Source: Triops longicaudatus
Lineage: Eukaryota; Arthropoda; Branchiopoda; Notostraca; Triopsidae
DNA: 64,000 nt
Direction of reading: 5' to 3'
Assembly (NCBI GenBank): GCA_022885665.1
Contig: JAGQDJ010000026.1
Span: 1 to 64,000 of the forward strand
A model generated the notes under the pieces. The model saw only the letters and a list, made by a program, of their open reading frames with translations, did no database searches and had not been told where the DNA came from. Shown piece after piece: positions 12,416 through 24,880 of this stretch (its first letter is position 1; each line of letters begins with the position of its first letter). Both the position numbers and the translations under genes were made by a program.

Positions 12416-13088
12416 TTGGAGTGTTTCTTGCAACGAATTTCCTGCTTGAGGAGATTTTTGTATCTCGTTTATCACGTTCCCATACTGGGCATTGTTTGTA
12501 TGTAAGCAATAACTTGGCGATTGAAAGGCGAATCGCGTATGCGACCGAGCAAGAGACCTGCGGACGAAGAAGCTCGTCGCAAGCTGCTTCTTTATCCGCG
12601 GGCTCCTTTGCTTTTCGCGGCGAACGCAAATTTTCCCTAACAGCTAGCTCGTTTAGGAAAGATGAGCTTCAGGGAGAGCGGCCACCATTTCCGCGTATGT
12701 CGAGACTCTACTATATTCGTATCGAAAAGAGTCATAGGAGGCAAAATCCCTTAACAGACTGTATTATTTATAAATTATATTTATGTTAGAAACCTTTTCC
12801 AATAAGTCTAATGCTATAAGAAATTTTATTTTAAATAATCCATGTGAATTATTGCAATTTTTATAATACTAAAATTACTTTTATAAAATTAAAATGCTTT
12901 AACACGCATTTTACAAGAGGGAATTATTCCTATATATTTTACGGAGAAAAATGTTTACGGTCGTAGTTATGGTTGCTCAAACGTCAACATCAATGACTGG
13001 GTAGAATGGTGATCACTGTTGCCTGAAGTCTTGTTGTTCATCCGAGTTTAACTTCTGCAGTTGCAGTTTTCAGGACGAGACCTTCATT
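12416..13088. other. Divergent promoter region RECQL5 / FAF1
   Basis: About 670 bases lie between two start codons on opposite strands, so both promoters must sit here or in 5' UTR sequence. The right half is AT-rich (12760-12960). No TATA box stands out and no RNA gene is seen. Confidence 0.5.
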
Positions 13089-16000
13089 ATGGATGAGCAA
13101 AACAGAGAAGAAATGCTTGCCGATTTCCAGGTGCGCTACTCTTTCGCTTCCTCTGTCGTAGTTCGTGAATATGACGAAATTTATTTTGTTCCTTCTTTAG
13201 GCTTGCACGGGCATTGATGACATCGGTTTAGCGTTACACCACCTCGAAGAAGCCAATTGGAATCTTGTGGTAAAACTATCATGTCGATATTTGTAAGGAA
13301 AATTCCATTGATCCAACCCTTTCTCCGTCTATCTCATAGGAAGCCATTAAACTTGCTATGCCACAAGAAACCCAAACGCTTCCCTCTGAAGCGGCAGACA
13401 TGCCGATTCTTGACGTGTCTGAAAGCCCGCCTCTACCAAATCCCTTACCGAACTTCGCCTCAGCTGCCCAGAGCGCTCCTCTCGCTGAAAACTTGACGTA
13501 CGCGTCGCAGTTTGGACCTCCCGTAACACTCAGTCGCGATTTTCTCAACTTGGATCAGCCTTCGCAGAACTCTCGCAGACCTTTGCGGATCATTGACTTC
13601 AAAGTTCACTACCAAGACCGTGTTGTAGAACTGAAGATTCCCGATTCGGAAACAGTCGGTAAACTAGATAGATATACGCCAAATAAAGAAACATATTGGA
13701 AATAAATAAATATTTGTGCGATTTAAGGAACCTTGAAGACCATACTTCAAGCAGAAGTGGGCATCCCGGCTTGCCAACAAGACTTAGGAGGTTGGCCTAG
13801 TCACCGCGCCATTCGGGATGTTACCCGTCTTGATGTTTTGGGCCTCCCTAAAAACGTCACCCTATATTTAAGCCCGAGCGCTGCGTATTTAGCTTCGCCA
13901 CCTTCTCCACCATCGTAAACAATGCCTTTGGATCTCTCGAACTGAAGTTAATTATTTAAATCTGTTACGTAGTTTCCGACCTCCACAAGAAGTACAGCTT
14001 GATATTATGGATCGAACAACGGATCGATTGCATAGCATTACCTTCCCGAGTACGAAACGTGTTGTTGACGTGAAACAAGACGTCTCGGACATGACTAATA
14101 TCCCTGTGCGTCAGCAAGCTTGGGAAGGATGGCCGCCTGAAGCTGTCAACCAACAAGTACGTAAAACTTTAGAAACGGAAAAAACATAACTTTGGGGATA
14201 TGTAATTAATCAGTGTGTTTAATTTAGCTGCCCTTAAGCTCGCTGTCCTTAACACAACCCAGTCACATGCTCACAGTGACCAGGAAGCGAGAAAGAGAGC
14301 GAGAAAGACCTGGTCCCAGCAATGCTGAAACCATCTGCCTCAGCTCGGAATCAGATTCGGATAATGAGTTAGAAGATCAGTGTGTGGGCGAAGATGATTA
14401 TTTATTTGCAACAGACACCGGATCTCGTCGTCTTCCGCCTTTACGTAACGTGATATTAAATAGTAATACTCTTAAAAGAGATTTAATGATTGCGTTTGTA
14501 TTAGTGCCTGCAAATGCAGTAGACGGGGAAGAAAGTGCAGAATTCTTTGAAAGAGCGTTTGCCCAACGTTATGGCGCGTGTCACCCGTTATTTTTCAGAG
14601 GTACATTGGAAAACGCATTGAGAGAATCTTTACTGCAGCCCGCAAGAGATCGTCGGCTTTTAGCATTATATCTCCATCACGATGCGTCCGTTTTCAGCCA
14701 CGTATTTTGTACCCAAGTGTTGGGCGCTGAGAGTATTGTTTCGTTCTTGTCCCTTAACTTTCTTACTTGGGCGTGGGATTTGACACAGCCGTCGAATCGT
14801 GACACGTAAGTTTCTTAAATTCTTGCATTATAATATTAAGCAAGGAAAACGATAACCACTACACATTAAATAGTTTATATATGCTCTAAAAAATTCCAAA
14901 TTGCGTATTAAGTTGTGCGAATTATTTTACGTTGGCTACAGATGCTAAATTGACAAAAATATGTGTATAAAAATAGTGTTACTGTGTTTGATTTTATTTC
15001 ATTAGTTCACTTTTCCGAAAAACGAATTGATCACAAGAAACGTTTTCTTGTTAGGCTGGTTTCACTCTTAAGCCGGCATTTGGACAGTGTTGCTGCAGCA
15101 TCAATTCGGAGTTTAAGTTCAGATAAGTTGCCTGTTTTAGTGTTAGTCACTCGAACAAGGGCCACCACTGAGATTGTCGGTGTGGTGAGTGGCAGTGCAG
15201 GACCGGATGAAGTCCTCGGCTCCTTGGTGCAAGCTATTGACTCGTTCCAAGAGCAGCAGCGATTGGAAATAGCGGAAGAGAACGAGCGGGCCGCAAGGGA
15301 ACAAGTTAAAGCCGAGCAGGATGATGCATACCGACAATCGTTGGAGGCCGACCGTGCAAAAATGGAAGCTAAAAGACAGAAGGAAGAGGAAGAGCGGAGA
15401 TTGGAAAATGAAAGACGGAAGCAAGAAGAGCTGGAAGCTCGACAACGGCAAGAAGTGGAAAACTTAATTGAGGTGAGTCCAAATTGGTCATCAAAACTCA
15501 TAACAAATATCTTAAGTCATTTCAATTTAATTTTCTTAGAAACTTTCTTTCTGTTTTCAGCATTATGATAAATGTCTTTCGTTCGTTTTATGCACTGTTA
15601 GTTGTTTAGTTACTTTTCGCATTAGAATGTATTAGTGTGACATTTTTCAAACTCGAGTTATTCTTGCAACGTGGTTTTATTTTGGGAATTTAGCGTCATT
15701 ATTGCTTTTTTTTACAGAATGCGAGGAGAGAAGCAGAGGCACGGTTACCACCTGAACCGCTAGCGCAAGGAGCAACGGGTCCAATCACAGTTTTGCGATT
15801 CCGACTGCCCAACGGCGAAACGGTTGTTCGGCGTTTCTTGATTTCAGACCACCTTCAGACTGTATTGGATTTCGTTTTCACGCGCGGTTTCAACAGTACT
15901 GATTATAAAGTGCTTTCTTCCTGGCCTCGGCGAGATGTAAGTTTTGTTCTTATCTCGTACACAAATTTCGTAGTGAAAAATATAGGAAAGAAGTCCGTGT

Positions 16001-16129
16001 TTTGTTGCCTTATGTTTATTTATATATGGTATCAATTTCTACTTTTAGCTGACCCAGTTGGATAGCAGCAGCACTTTAGAAGACCTGAAGCTATTTCCGC
16101 AAGAAACACTGATGGTTGACGAGCGATAA
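13089..16129 (+). CDS. FAF1: FAS-associated factor 1 (UBA-UBL-UAS-UBX adaptor)
   Basis: A p97/VCP cofactor that links ubiquitylated clients to the segregase. Nine exons: 13089-13130, 13201-13269, 13340-13658, 13728-13914, 13973-14156, 14228-14805, 15055-15472, 15718-15936, 16049-16129; 698 aa (human 650). Order seen: UBA (MLADFQACTGIDDIGLALHH), first ubiquitin-like domain (IDFKVHYQDRVVELKI), second ubiquitin-like domain ending RQQAWEGWP, acidic stretch, thioredoxin-like UAS domain (YGACHPLFFRGTLENAL, LLALYLHHD, WAWDLTQPSN), a long charged helix (EADRAKMEAKRQKEEEERR), and C-terminal UBX (LRFRLPNGETVVRRFL). The UBX p97 contact, usually F-P-R, reads W-P-R here across the last intron. Start ATG opens the conserved UBA helix. 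Confidence 0.95.
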
Positions 16130-16217
16130 GCTAGCAGTTTGGTTGCGTGGTGTTTGGGTGTTACTATTGTTGCCATCGTTGGCTAAATCATAGAAATGAA
16201 TGGACAGGCGAGCAGAG

Positions 16218-16223
16218 AATAAA
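16218..16223 (+). terminator. Poly(A) signal of FAF1
   Basis: AATAAA 89 bases after the FAF1 stop. It lies only about 30 bases before the stop codon of the convergent SSUH2-like gene, so the two 3' ends are nearly touching. Confidence 0.55.
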
Positions 16224-16251
16224 GGATTGGAAAAATAAGGACTAACTAGTA

Positions 16252-18301
16252 TTATTGTATAAAACAATCACTGGGCTGGGGGCAGTACGCAGGAATGCCG
16301 CAGAGAATAGATTGTGGGTAGCGTTCTGCAAACACCTGGTGCTCGTAACCGTACACGAAAAATTGGCGGCCATAACCACGCCACTCGTACGCAACTTGGT
16401 ACACCGGGATGAGCCGCACTTTGTGGCGTTGTGCCAAGATCCTGGCATGGGGAACGGCACCCTGGGAGTGTTTCTCCAGTAATTCCTTCGACGCGAGATT
16501 CACAGCGTCGTCGGGGAAAAAAGTTATCGGAGCCAACGATGGTCCTTCGTCTGACCACGCTTCGCGACCCGACACTAGCCGGAGCACATAATTGGGCAAC
16601 GCAGTGCGTTCAACAATAGTGTCTCCGCGGTGGCATCGCCTATTTTAAGACAAATTGTAGCTTTAAATCCATTCCCCAAGATATTCACCGTGCTTGCTTG
16701 TAACTTTGTCAATAAACCTTGCTATAATGAACAAGTACAGAAAACTGCTATAACCGAAGGTGGTCAAATAGAATGCCTTTTAATGAGTTGCATAGCACAG
16801 GACCTTCCCACTCTTCCTCACTTGCCAAGAGTTCACTGCAAAAGTGTCCATTATACCGAGATTCTACAGTGCCAAGAATGCAATTAACACCTCTTACGTA
16901 CCAGGTAACAAAAAGTCGCAACCACAGGCGAAGTTTGCCTCGCGCCAGGCAAGTCTTGCAACTAAGATGCCCTACCCCTAAGCATACACTGCAACGCCTT
17001 CGGCCGAATCCTCCACAGGGTACACAATTCGCTGTGGGGGCTCCGGATTGCTGACCAGACGAAGCCTGACTCGCTCCGTTTCCGGATCCTCCACAGTTGG
17101 GACAGCGCATTTGCCCATTTCCGAAACAACTCCAGCAACGACGACGCCCCAGGCCGACACAATCATGGCAAGACCGAATATGACTACTGTTTTCGATATC
17201 TACGGTCATTTCACCATCCTGTGTTATCGGAAAGGGACAAGTTATTCAAGCTTGTTAACTGCTTCTCCGTAAGGGACTTTAGGCGTAATGGCGCTTTTCT
17301 TTTGGCTGCTCCGGATCATGTTTCTCTTAGTTCCGATTATTAAAAAGCGTGTTTGCGAGTACTCGGGGTAAGAAAAACGCGATCCGGAGCAGCCGTGGGA
17401 AAGCACCATTAATCTGAGGTTACGAACTTGGAAGGGTTTTAATGGAAGGACGGCGACAGCCCATGGACTTGGGACTCCTTCCGGAATACGATCATCCTCC
17501 TCTTCGTCCTTTGGTCCGGTATATGGCTCATGCATCCATACGGCCTCTCGTTGTTCGGTAAACGTTTCAAGGGTGTACTATCGTGGGAATATAAACATGT
17601 CAAATTTGTAGCGAAATAAGCTTTTTATAATGGCACAGTAAATGAGTGTGAGGCAAATTGCTCTTACATGAAACGAAGAGTGGGGGACAATGTCATGAAT
17701 TTTGGCATATTTTGCCGCATTCAAGCCGAAACAACGGTTTTGCGATACATGACAGAGAAGTGCATCACGGGCCGTGTTTTCGTCCAAATGTGGGATGTGA
17801 TTTTGGATTGTTTCTGAAAAGTTGCTTGGCAAAGGAGCTGGTTCTGTATCTCTCTTCGGCGCTACGAGTAATCCTTGAAAATAAGTCAAAATAAAATTAT
17901 GGATAGTGAGTTAGCTTTTTTTGGGAGGGGGGGGGGGTATTGCGGAATATTGCAGTTACTACGTGTGAAGCTGACATCTTCATATCCAGGGATCTTCGGG
18001 AATTGGAATATTGTTGGTGGAGAATGAACAGGAGCAACATCTCCAGTTTCTCGGTAATCACTCGACATACACGATTCCTGGAAGTTGGTACCGGGAGCGA
18101 AAGTAGGTGAGGGCACTTCTGCTATTGGCCGAACAGGCGATATACGGAGCACTGAAGTGAGATCAATTACTGCTCTCTGTCCGGAACCATTTTCCTCCAG
18201 CCCTTCGTACGGTGGTAAACTACTGGATGTATACATAAAAAAAAATCAAATCCAAGAATTTTTGAAGGAAAAGATGCGTTTTTTTACTTGAAATCTGCCA
18301 T
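16252..18301 (-). CDS. SSUH2-like protein with DnaJ-type CxxCxG repeats
   Basis: Six exons (18301-18288, 18222-17963, 17873-17668, 17577-17428, 17218-16902, 16639-16252) join in phase to 444 aa. The centre carries repeated zinc-finger units of the DnaJ cysteine-rich type: C-H-D-C-V-G-L-G, C-W-S-C-F-G-N-G, C-P-N-C-G-G-S-G, then C-V-P-C-G-G-F-G, C-S-V-C-L-G-V-G, C-K-T-C-L-A-R-G. The C-terminus matches the SSUH2/Ssu-2 family: IVERTALPNYVLRLVSG, DAVNLASKELLEKHS, and FVYGYEHQVFAERYPQ. The family is linked to tooth development in mammals and to a worm tube-size suppressor, but its biochemistry is unclear. The 14-base first exon (MADFN) is inferred from a good donor and acceptor; the alternative is an ATG at 18236. 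Intron 5 holds a MITE. Confidence 0.85.
16710..16872. mobile_element. Palindromic MITE with pogo/Tigger-like ends in SSUH2 intron 5
   Basis: The right end (16846-16872) reads GTCCATTATACCGAGATTC and on to CAGTG; the left end (16710-16732) is an imperfect inverted copy, CAATAAACCTTGCTATAATG. The ends resemble the pogo/Tigger consensus CAGTAGAATCTCGTTATAACG. At about 163 bp it has no room for a transposase, so it is a non-autonomous element. Family assignment is inference from the ends. Confidence 0.6.
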
Positions 18302-19169
18302 GAAAAAAGCTCTGTTGTGTGATTACAAGCACTAAAAAATGCACCTCCACAAAGCTGTAATTGTGTTAAATGAATCCGTAAAGTAACGCTTTTTAAGCTG
18401 AGATATTTTTATCTGGTAGCCTTAGCTACACGGGGCTACGTGGAATGTTTTATCGCTTGTGGTTCAATTGTTTTCTCATCGGTTAGATAGGTGTTCTTAT
18501 CAAGACATACGAAGCGATTGTGTCCGGAATTTTGGAAAACAGTTTGACGTCAGGGTGCTCAAACTACTAGAAGGAAAGCCTATTTTCTTGAGGGATGCGG
18601 GCCTGATAACAAGAGATAAGAGCATAATGGCAATTAATGTGAGAGTACAGAATAGGCCGGGTCTCCCTTGAACCTGCTTCACTTTGGCTACATAGCTTTG
18701 CCAGTGCGTAGCATTCCCTCCTAGCTTCAAAGTTCTACGAATTTGTTATTATCAATTTTGGAGCATTTTACGAACAAAATTTGGAACAATTTCCGGCCAA
18801 GATTTCCTCGCTTTCATTTCAAATTGTAGCACGCCTGACACTTTCGCGGGACATTCAGTGCAGCCAACCAGATAGAAGCTGTAATAGCTGGTAACTCCTC
18901 TCGGGTGTGGTTTAAACTAAACTGTCCACGTTAACGCGTGACGCGGAAGGAGAATTGTTGTTGGCCAAGTAGAATTGTCCATTCAATAAAAAAAACTTGC
19001 TGCAATTAATTGTTCTTACTGTTTTCTTTAGATAAAACCCTACAGTGACGAAGATATGGGAAACAGAACGATCGACCCTTAATTCCTTTCTTACATTGCA
19101 ACACTAAGCCAACTAGTGTTATTATTTTTGCCTATTTTCATTCATCCTTGCATCAGTTCCAAAGACAAA
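18302..19169. other. Divergent promoter region SSUH2-like / ZIP transporter
   Basis: Nearly 870 bases between start codons on opposite strands. I see no coding exon, RNA gene or clear repeat. It should contain both promoters and 5' UTRs. Confidence 0.45.
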
Positions 19170-21309
19170 ATGAGTTATTTCTTAGCACTCGTTCTACTAC
19201 TTTCTGTAACTCATTTCAGCCAGACTACTGAATTACCTCAACATGAACCCCTAGTCCTTCCATCTGTACCAAAATCACCGATTCCCCAGTCCCAGTTTAT
19301 TCCTAGTTCAATCCCTCTGACAGTTAGCTCTGGGACTGACATTTCTATCCTGCAAGCCCGAGACAACATGCAAGTTAAAGGTATGTCCGAATCCCAAGAA
19401 GAGTTGAAGAAATTTTTTGCGGCATGGCTGGCTTCCCAGTTAAATCCCAGCGTTCCCAATTCATCGTCCCTTAATTGCAGCCAACTGGCTGCTCCGGCTA
19501 ACCGAGATATCTGCCAAACTGCAAAGCTAGTATTTTTCAAGCAATATTTTATATTTTATAATTATAATAATATATCATTTTTACTTTTTCTGGTAGGATT
19601 GCTTTTCTGAAGAATTACTGGGTTTGGAAAAGCCTTTTGACTTTGAACATGTGCAAAACTGGTGTCCTTTGCTTTTCTATCAAGCACAGCAAGGAATCTG
19701 TAACAAGCTAATAACGACGTCTTCGACTTTTGGGTCCGACATGCCCTTGGTCGTCGAAACAAAAGCTCCACCTAATCCGAAAGAAGGTGCGAACGAAATA
19801 TTATATATTTTTATTAGCTAATGAACACATTTGTATGTGTTTTAGTTTGGCTTTATGGATTCTTGTTCGTGACGCTAATCAGCTTGAGTTCTTTGGTCGG
19901 CGTGTCGGTGTTACCCTTGATGGGGAAAAAGTTTTACAATCATTTGTTAACTCTATTGGTAGGGTTAGCGGTTGGCTCTCTATCGGGATCTTCTGTATTT
20001 CATCTAGTGCCTCAGGTAAAACCTGTTGACTGTTCATAGTCTATTTTTAAATAGAACTCTTTATTTACATTTGTTCTTTGCATAAGGAATTGACTTTATT
20101 AAGAAATGTGTAGTTTTTTTTCAAATATTCGTTTTTGCTGTTTATTAATTTTTGGTTTTCACTACTAGGCGTTTGGGCTTATGACATCAGATCCTGAGCA
20201 CCATTACTTAAATACTTCTGCATTAATTTGGGCAGGATTTTGGTTTTTCTTTATGATTGAACGTCTGCTCAAGATGACGATGGACTTCAGGAGTGTAAGT
20301 TTCGTGTACGGTATTTTAAAGACGTCGTAGTTAATTTGTTACGTTTTTCAGCGTGCTAGTGAAGATACTCAAAAAGCGAAGAAGGTCGCAGTGCCCTTAA
20401 TGACCATCACACCAAGTATGGACCCGGAAGGTAATCCATCCATAAGTAACGGCAAGGCTGAACACCGTTTAAGTACGGAAATAGAGCGAATTTACGAATC
20501 CCAAGAGCAAGTGATCAAAGCTTCGTTCGGGCATCAGCACAAGCCCCATCCCAGTCATAGCCACGAGGGGGCGTTGCATTGGCGAACGGTCGATGGAGAA
20601 GGGAAAGCGGGGTCGACCATCGCCACGGTGGCTTGGATGATCATTTTTGGGGACGGGTTTCATAATTTCATCGACGGTTTATCCCTCGGAGCAGCTTTCA
20701 ACGAATCTCTAGGCACGGGCGTTTCCATTTCAATAGCTGTCTTATGTGAAGAGTTGCCTCACGAATTGGGCGACTTTGCGGTTCTCCTGTCGGCAGGAAT
20801 GTCCATGCGTCAAGCATTGCTTTACAACTTCCTCAGTGCGTGCACCTGCTATATTGGTCTGGCCATCGGAATACTTCTGGGAGAAGTTGAAGCGTCCACT
20901 TACATTTTTGCTTTAGCTGCGGGCATGTTCCTCTACATTTCCTTAGTTGACATGGTAAATCCTTAAATATTTTTTATTTGTAAAATAATTTAATTTTTTG
21001 TATACTAATCCGCAAAACCTGCATTTTAATGCTAGTTAATTTATTATTTATCAAGGAATTTTTTTAATTACTTGGTAGCAATATTTCGTGATCTTTCTGA
21101 CCTCCAAATATTCTCAAAAAGCTCATATTATTAAATCTGATCGAACATAGGTACCGGAAATGAATGAGGTTTCTGAAGCCGCAAGCAAAACGTCTTTCAA
21201 GGACGCCTTAGAAGTACTAGGTTTGCAGAATTTGGGAATGCTGGCGGGTGTGGCTACCTTGTATGTAATGGCCAGGTTTCAGGACAGTATCCAAATTGGT
21301 GGAGCTTAA
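19170..21309 (+). CDS. ZIP metal-ion transporter, ZIP8/ZIP14-like (SLC39, LIV-1 subfamily)
   Basis: Imports divalent metals (Zn, Mn, Fe, Cd in ZIP8/14) into the cytosol. Six exons: 19170-19529, 19597-19786, 19846-20015, 20169-20294, 20352-20954, 21151-21309; 535 aa. A signal peptide (MSYFLALVLLLSVTHFSQ) leads a proline-rich and cysteine-containing ectodomain (W-C-P-L-L-F-Y near the first membrane segment). Eight membrane helices follow. Helix 4 carries FGDGFHNFIDGLSLGAAF. Helix 5 carries EELPHELGDFAVLL: the first metal-site residue is Glu (EExPHE), the mark of ZIP8/14, where most ZIPs have HExPHE. A His-rich cytoplasmic loop (GHQHKPHPSHSHEG) lies between helices 3 and 4. Start ATG chosen because it opens the signal peptide. 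Confidence 0.92.
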
Positions 21310-21806
21310 AAAGCAAACGTTGTGACTATTTCGTTGTAATTTGGACAAAAAGTTTGTTAGTATTTCCGTATGCGTTTTGAGGACAGAGAGCACATTTCTT
21401 TGCATTTGATAAGGGTGCGTCATATATTGTTTTAGAAGTAAAGTGAATTGTGTTGTGAAGTAAAAGTGTTGTGAGTTAGAAGTATTAATTTTTGCATTCC
21501 CAACAAATTGGGCTCCAGGTCAGGTTCCTGATTGTCTTTCTGTCGTGAGTCAGATTTATTGTTGCTGTTTTGTTGCAATGTTGCGAAATATAGACTAATT
21601 TAGAATAATTAGATAATGAGTGCAAACTTGTAGACATGGGCTTATCTTTGACATGAGGCGAAAAAATGTCGATAAATAGGTACAGACTAAAGTACAATAA
21701 GCACTACTGCAAATTAATTGAACGCATCACGATTCCAGAACGCAATAAAAATTGATGAATTTATTCAGACTGCATTTTTCTTACGATTGTCTTGACCCTG
21801 TAAATA

Positions 21807-21913
21807 CAGTAAAACCGTGCTATAACGCAGCCCAGCTATTTTGTACCTGATCCACATGCCCCGCAAAACAATAAGCATTAATAGCAAAATTTCGCTATAA
21901 CGCACACCGATTA
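21807..21913. mobile_element. Degenerate pogo/Tigger-like element remnant
   Basis: CAGTAAAACCGTGCTATAACG at 21807 resembles the terminal sequence of pogo/Tigger elements, and a second CGCTATAACGCAC lies at about 21891 in the same orientation. A related CCGTTATAATG occurs at 22110. The borders are unclear, so only a remnant is claimed. Confidence 0.35.
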
Positions 21914-22739
21914 CAATCGACTATTGTGCACATATCCGTGTGTCCCGGCGAAATGAAAAGCCTTTATTCCAATACTGGCTATTAAGTAGAATATAATGGA
22001 AAAATTTTCCGTCCTTCTTCGTGTACGTTGTAGCGAGATTGTACTGTAAGTCAATACTGATTATTACGGACAGTTGACGACAGTGGAAGAAGTTTTCATT
22101 CTCCTGAGCGTCCGTTATAATGTTTTTTTTTTTTTTTTTTTTTTTTTTTACTGTAATAGCGTACACTTGATTGTAGCGTCCAATATAAGTTGCAAAGCAA
22201 GTCTTCCTTACTTATCGCATTTTTTATTTTCGAAGATAAAGTTGCAGAATTCAGAGTTCGGCAACCATTGATGAAACATAATTTGCCGATTCGTAACGTA
22301 GCATGCGATCAAACTTATCGGCCCTTGTGCTGGGCAAAGTGATAACAGCGTATTCCTTGTATTGCAATGCTCAAAAATCTGTGAGAATGTGAATGGAAAA
22401 TTCAACGAATTGTAAAGGTCTTACAAGCAACCACCATAGAAGTACTTTATAAGAAAGCAAACAATTGCGCCTCTGATAGGATATGGTCGTAAGGACTACA
22501 CGAGACCGATTTCTCGAACGTTTGTTAATAGGAATGCTCGCATTTTCGCGTAAATGTGAGTATTCATGGCCGTAATTACGCAGCATCGACCAGGAATAAC
22601 ACGTGTATTTTCGGATAACATTATCGGAGAGCCTTATGGAACTATCGCGAATAGCCTGGAGAACCGGAGACGTCATGTTGACGAAGAGTTTATAAAGGGT
22701 CAGACTTCAAGTTGATTTGACTCAAATGGACTAAATTTT

Positions 22740-23300
22740 TCAAACAAAATAAGAAATAATTTGCACTAAACCTAGTTTCTCGAACGACTTTAGTTCTTTC
22801 GTTTCCTTGTTCTATGCACTAAAATTACAAGGCAGAAAATCAAATATTTGTGTTGAAGAATAAATATTTATGCTGAACTTATTTTCTCTAACTTAACTCT
22901 AAAACGTGCGTTTCCTTTTACTAGGCAGTGAATAGTACGCAAATAAAATAGAAATCTAATATTCGTACTGAACTTAGTTTCTCTTACCTAACTGCAATTC
23001 TTATGTTTCCTAGTACTAGTACTACACAAGTAAAAAGAAAAAAAATATTTATACTGAACTTAATTTCTCTAACTTAACTCTAATTCCTACGTTTCCTTGT
23101 TCTGTGCTCTGAATTGCATACGAACAAATTAAATATTTCAATATTTGTACTAAACCTAGTTTTTTATAGCTTAACTCTAATTTTTGCTTTTCCTTGTTCT
23201 ACGCACTGATTAATCCAAAAAAGTATCCAGTATTTGTGCTAGACCTAGTTTGTCTAACTTAACTCCAGTTCTTACCTTTCTTTTTACTACAAAGAAAATA
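22740..23300. repeat. Degenerate tandem repeat, about 95-bp unit, about six copies
   Basis: Successive copies of a pattern close to ATTTGTACTGAACCTAGTTT, then CTAACTTAACTCTAATTC, then GTTTCCTTGTTCTATGCACT recur with starts near 22765, 22872, 22966, 23050, 23145 and 23236. Spacing varies between about 85 and 107 bases, and copies differ by many substitutions, so this is an old minisatellite-like array. No transcript function is evident. Confidence 0.75.
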
Positions 23301-23857
23301 GTATCCAAGCAAAGTGATGAGAGTGAATGATGACCAGAAAAATAGTTCTAGTAGGAAATTACTAGCTGTTCGTTAGAAACACGGATGATGTTCACATTTT
23401 TCGCAAACATTGAAATCTACGGATTACTGGTTAATGCGGACAGTGGTAGGCGTTCATATGAACAAAACTTTTTTTAACTTTTCCCGCTACGGCACTAAGA
23501 CCTTTGAGCGCTAGAGCGCGTAAGGTTGCGCATTCATCGCCTTTTCTTGGGTTTTTATTCCCGCCTTTGCCGAAGCAGCAGACGAAATTCTGGTCTGCGG
23601 AGCGTCAGTGTTGTGTACATATTCGTCATGTTCACTGGCGCTATGTTTCTGTAATACGGAATGGGAGAAGACACGCTAGAACCAGGATATTACAAGTGTT
23701 GTGGAGCCAATTACCTCAAATTACTTCATCCTTATTAAACCGTCATTGAAACCGGGGAAACGGTTTTGATTCCCCCGACCTAAACTTGCGGTTTACGTGC
23801 TTGCCTTGTGAGCGGTTTCCCGTCGAAGAGTTTTTACATTCGTTCGCGTGTCTCCCG

Positions 23858-23864
23858 TATATAA
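23858..23864 (+). promoter_or_regulatory. Candidate TATA box upstream of NUAK
   Basis: TATATAA sits in GC-rich flanks (CCCGTATATAAGTGCACGGG), about 1 kb before the NUAK start codon. A second TATATAA is at 24432-24438. Either could serve NUAK or an upstream untranslated exon. Motif match only. Confidence 0.25.
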
Positions 23865-24880
23865 GTGCACGGGATCCGCTATTGATCTTGGAAGGACGTC
23901 ACATGAAAACGACTTTTCTACAAGAAACGGAGCCAAGGTAAAAGAATCTAAAATTTTACCCATCGTCGTGCTTCAATAGGCCTAAGAGTTTATTCACTCG
24001 TCTCATTCCCGTAACGTGAAACGTGCAAAAATAAGCGTGCGGTGAACACGGAACATGATTCATTTGCCACAGCTGCCAGTCGGGTGTCTGGTTATAGAAA
24101 AATCTTTTTTCTTTTCTCCTTCTTTCCTGCCTATTTTTCTATAACCGTGCTGGAGGGGATGTTTAAAAGTTATAGAGATGTTCATAAACTCCAACCGGAA
24201 GCGATGACGTGAAGCAAGCATGTGTAATTCTCCCGTGTAATTCCCATATTACAGTCATTTGGCCATCAGCAATTTTCAGTGGAATTGAAGAAAACACTAT
24301 ACCACAAGAAGTGGCATTTTGACGTCCAGGAAAAAGGAGAAAAAACACAAATATTTCGAGACGTCGACCGCATTCTTAGGCGACCACGACGCCGCCGACG
24401 CCTCGGCAAATAACGCAAAAGGCTTTGGGAATATATAACCAGGCGTCGGCTACCTAAAATTAGATCGGGGGCGTCTCCTTGTCGGGTACTTACACAAACT
24501 TGAGCTTTTTCCTCCTTTTTTTCTTCGTGTGTCTCTTACCCGATCTTCCCCCTTAAAACATTTTCGATTAACTTGCATCGATTTTTCGAACCATTTTTGT
24601 GTCCTTCACCGCCCGTAACCTCCCGTCATAAAAAAAGTTCATGACCCTGCTCCTGCACAACCCAGGAAAGAAGACATACACTAAGGGGAGAAACTGATCA
24701 ATAAAACATCTTAAACTCCAAGAGAAGACAAACCCCGATCTTTTTATTGTGCTTGTTTCCTGAGTTTTACTGAAGACTTTAATCTCCAATTTCTTATCGT
24801 ATTTCTGTTGAACAGGATTGGGGAAATATGATCTTCGGTTAGAAGCGCTTTTGTCCAAGAGTTAATTTCCTTCGATCAAA

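Larger units (their letters stand above)
21310..24880. other. 3.6 kb repeat-bearing spacer and 5' region of NUAK
   Basis: No coding exon recognised. It holds pogo-like end sequences near 21807-21910, a 27-base T run near 22123, a degenerate tandem repeat (22740-23300), and two possible TATA boxes upstream of NUAK. The right part (23450-24880) is GC-richer and probably holds promoter and untranslated exons of NUAK. Confidence 0.5.

Noticed and set aside
13279..13548. Minus-strand frame over FAF1 exon 3
   Set aside because: Shadow of a coding exon; FAF1 similarity and splice phase support the plus strand.
16252..16902. Possible frameshift in the last SSUH2-like exon
   Set aside because: Re-reading the bases shows exon 17218-16902 ending in phase 2 and joining 16639 in frame through IVERTALPNYVL; the gene is intact.
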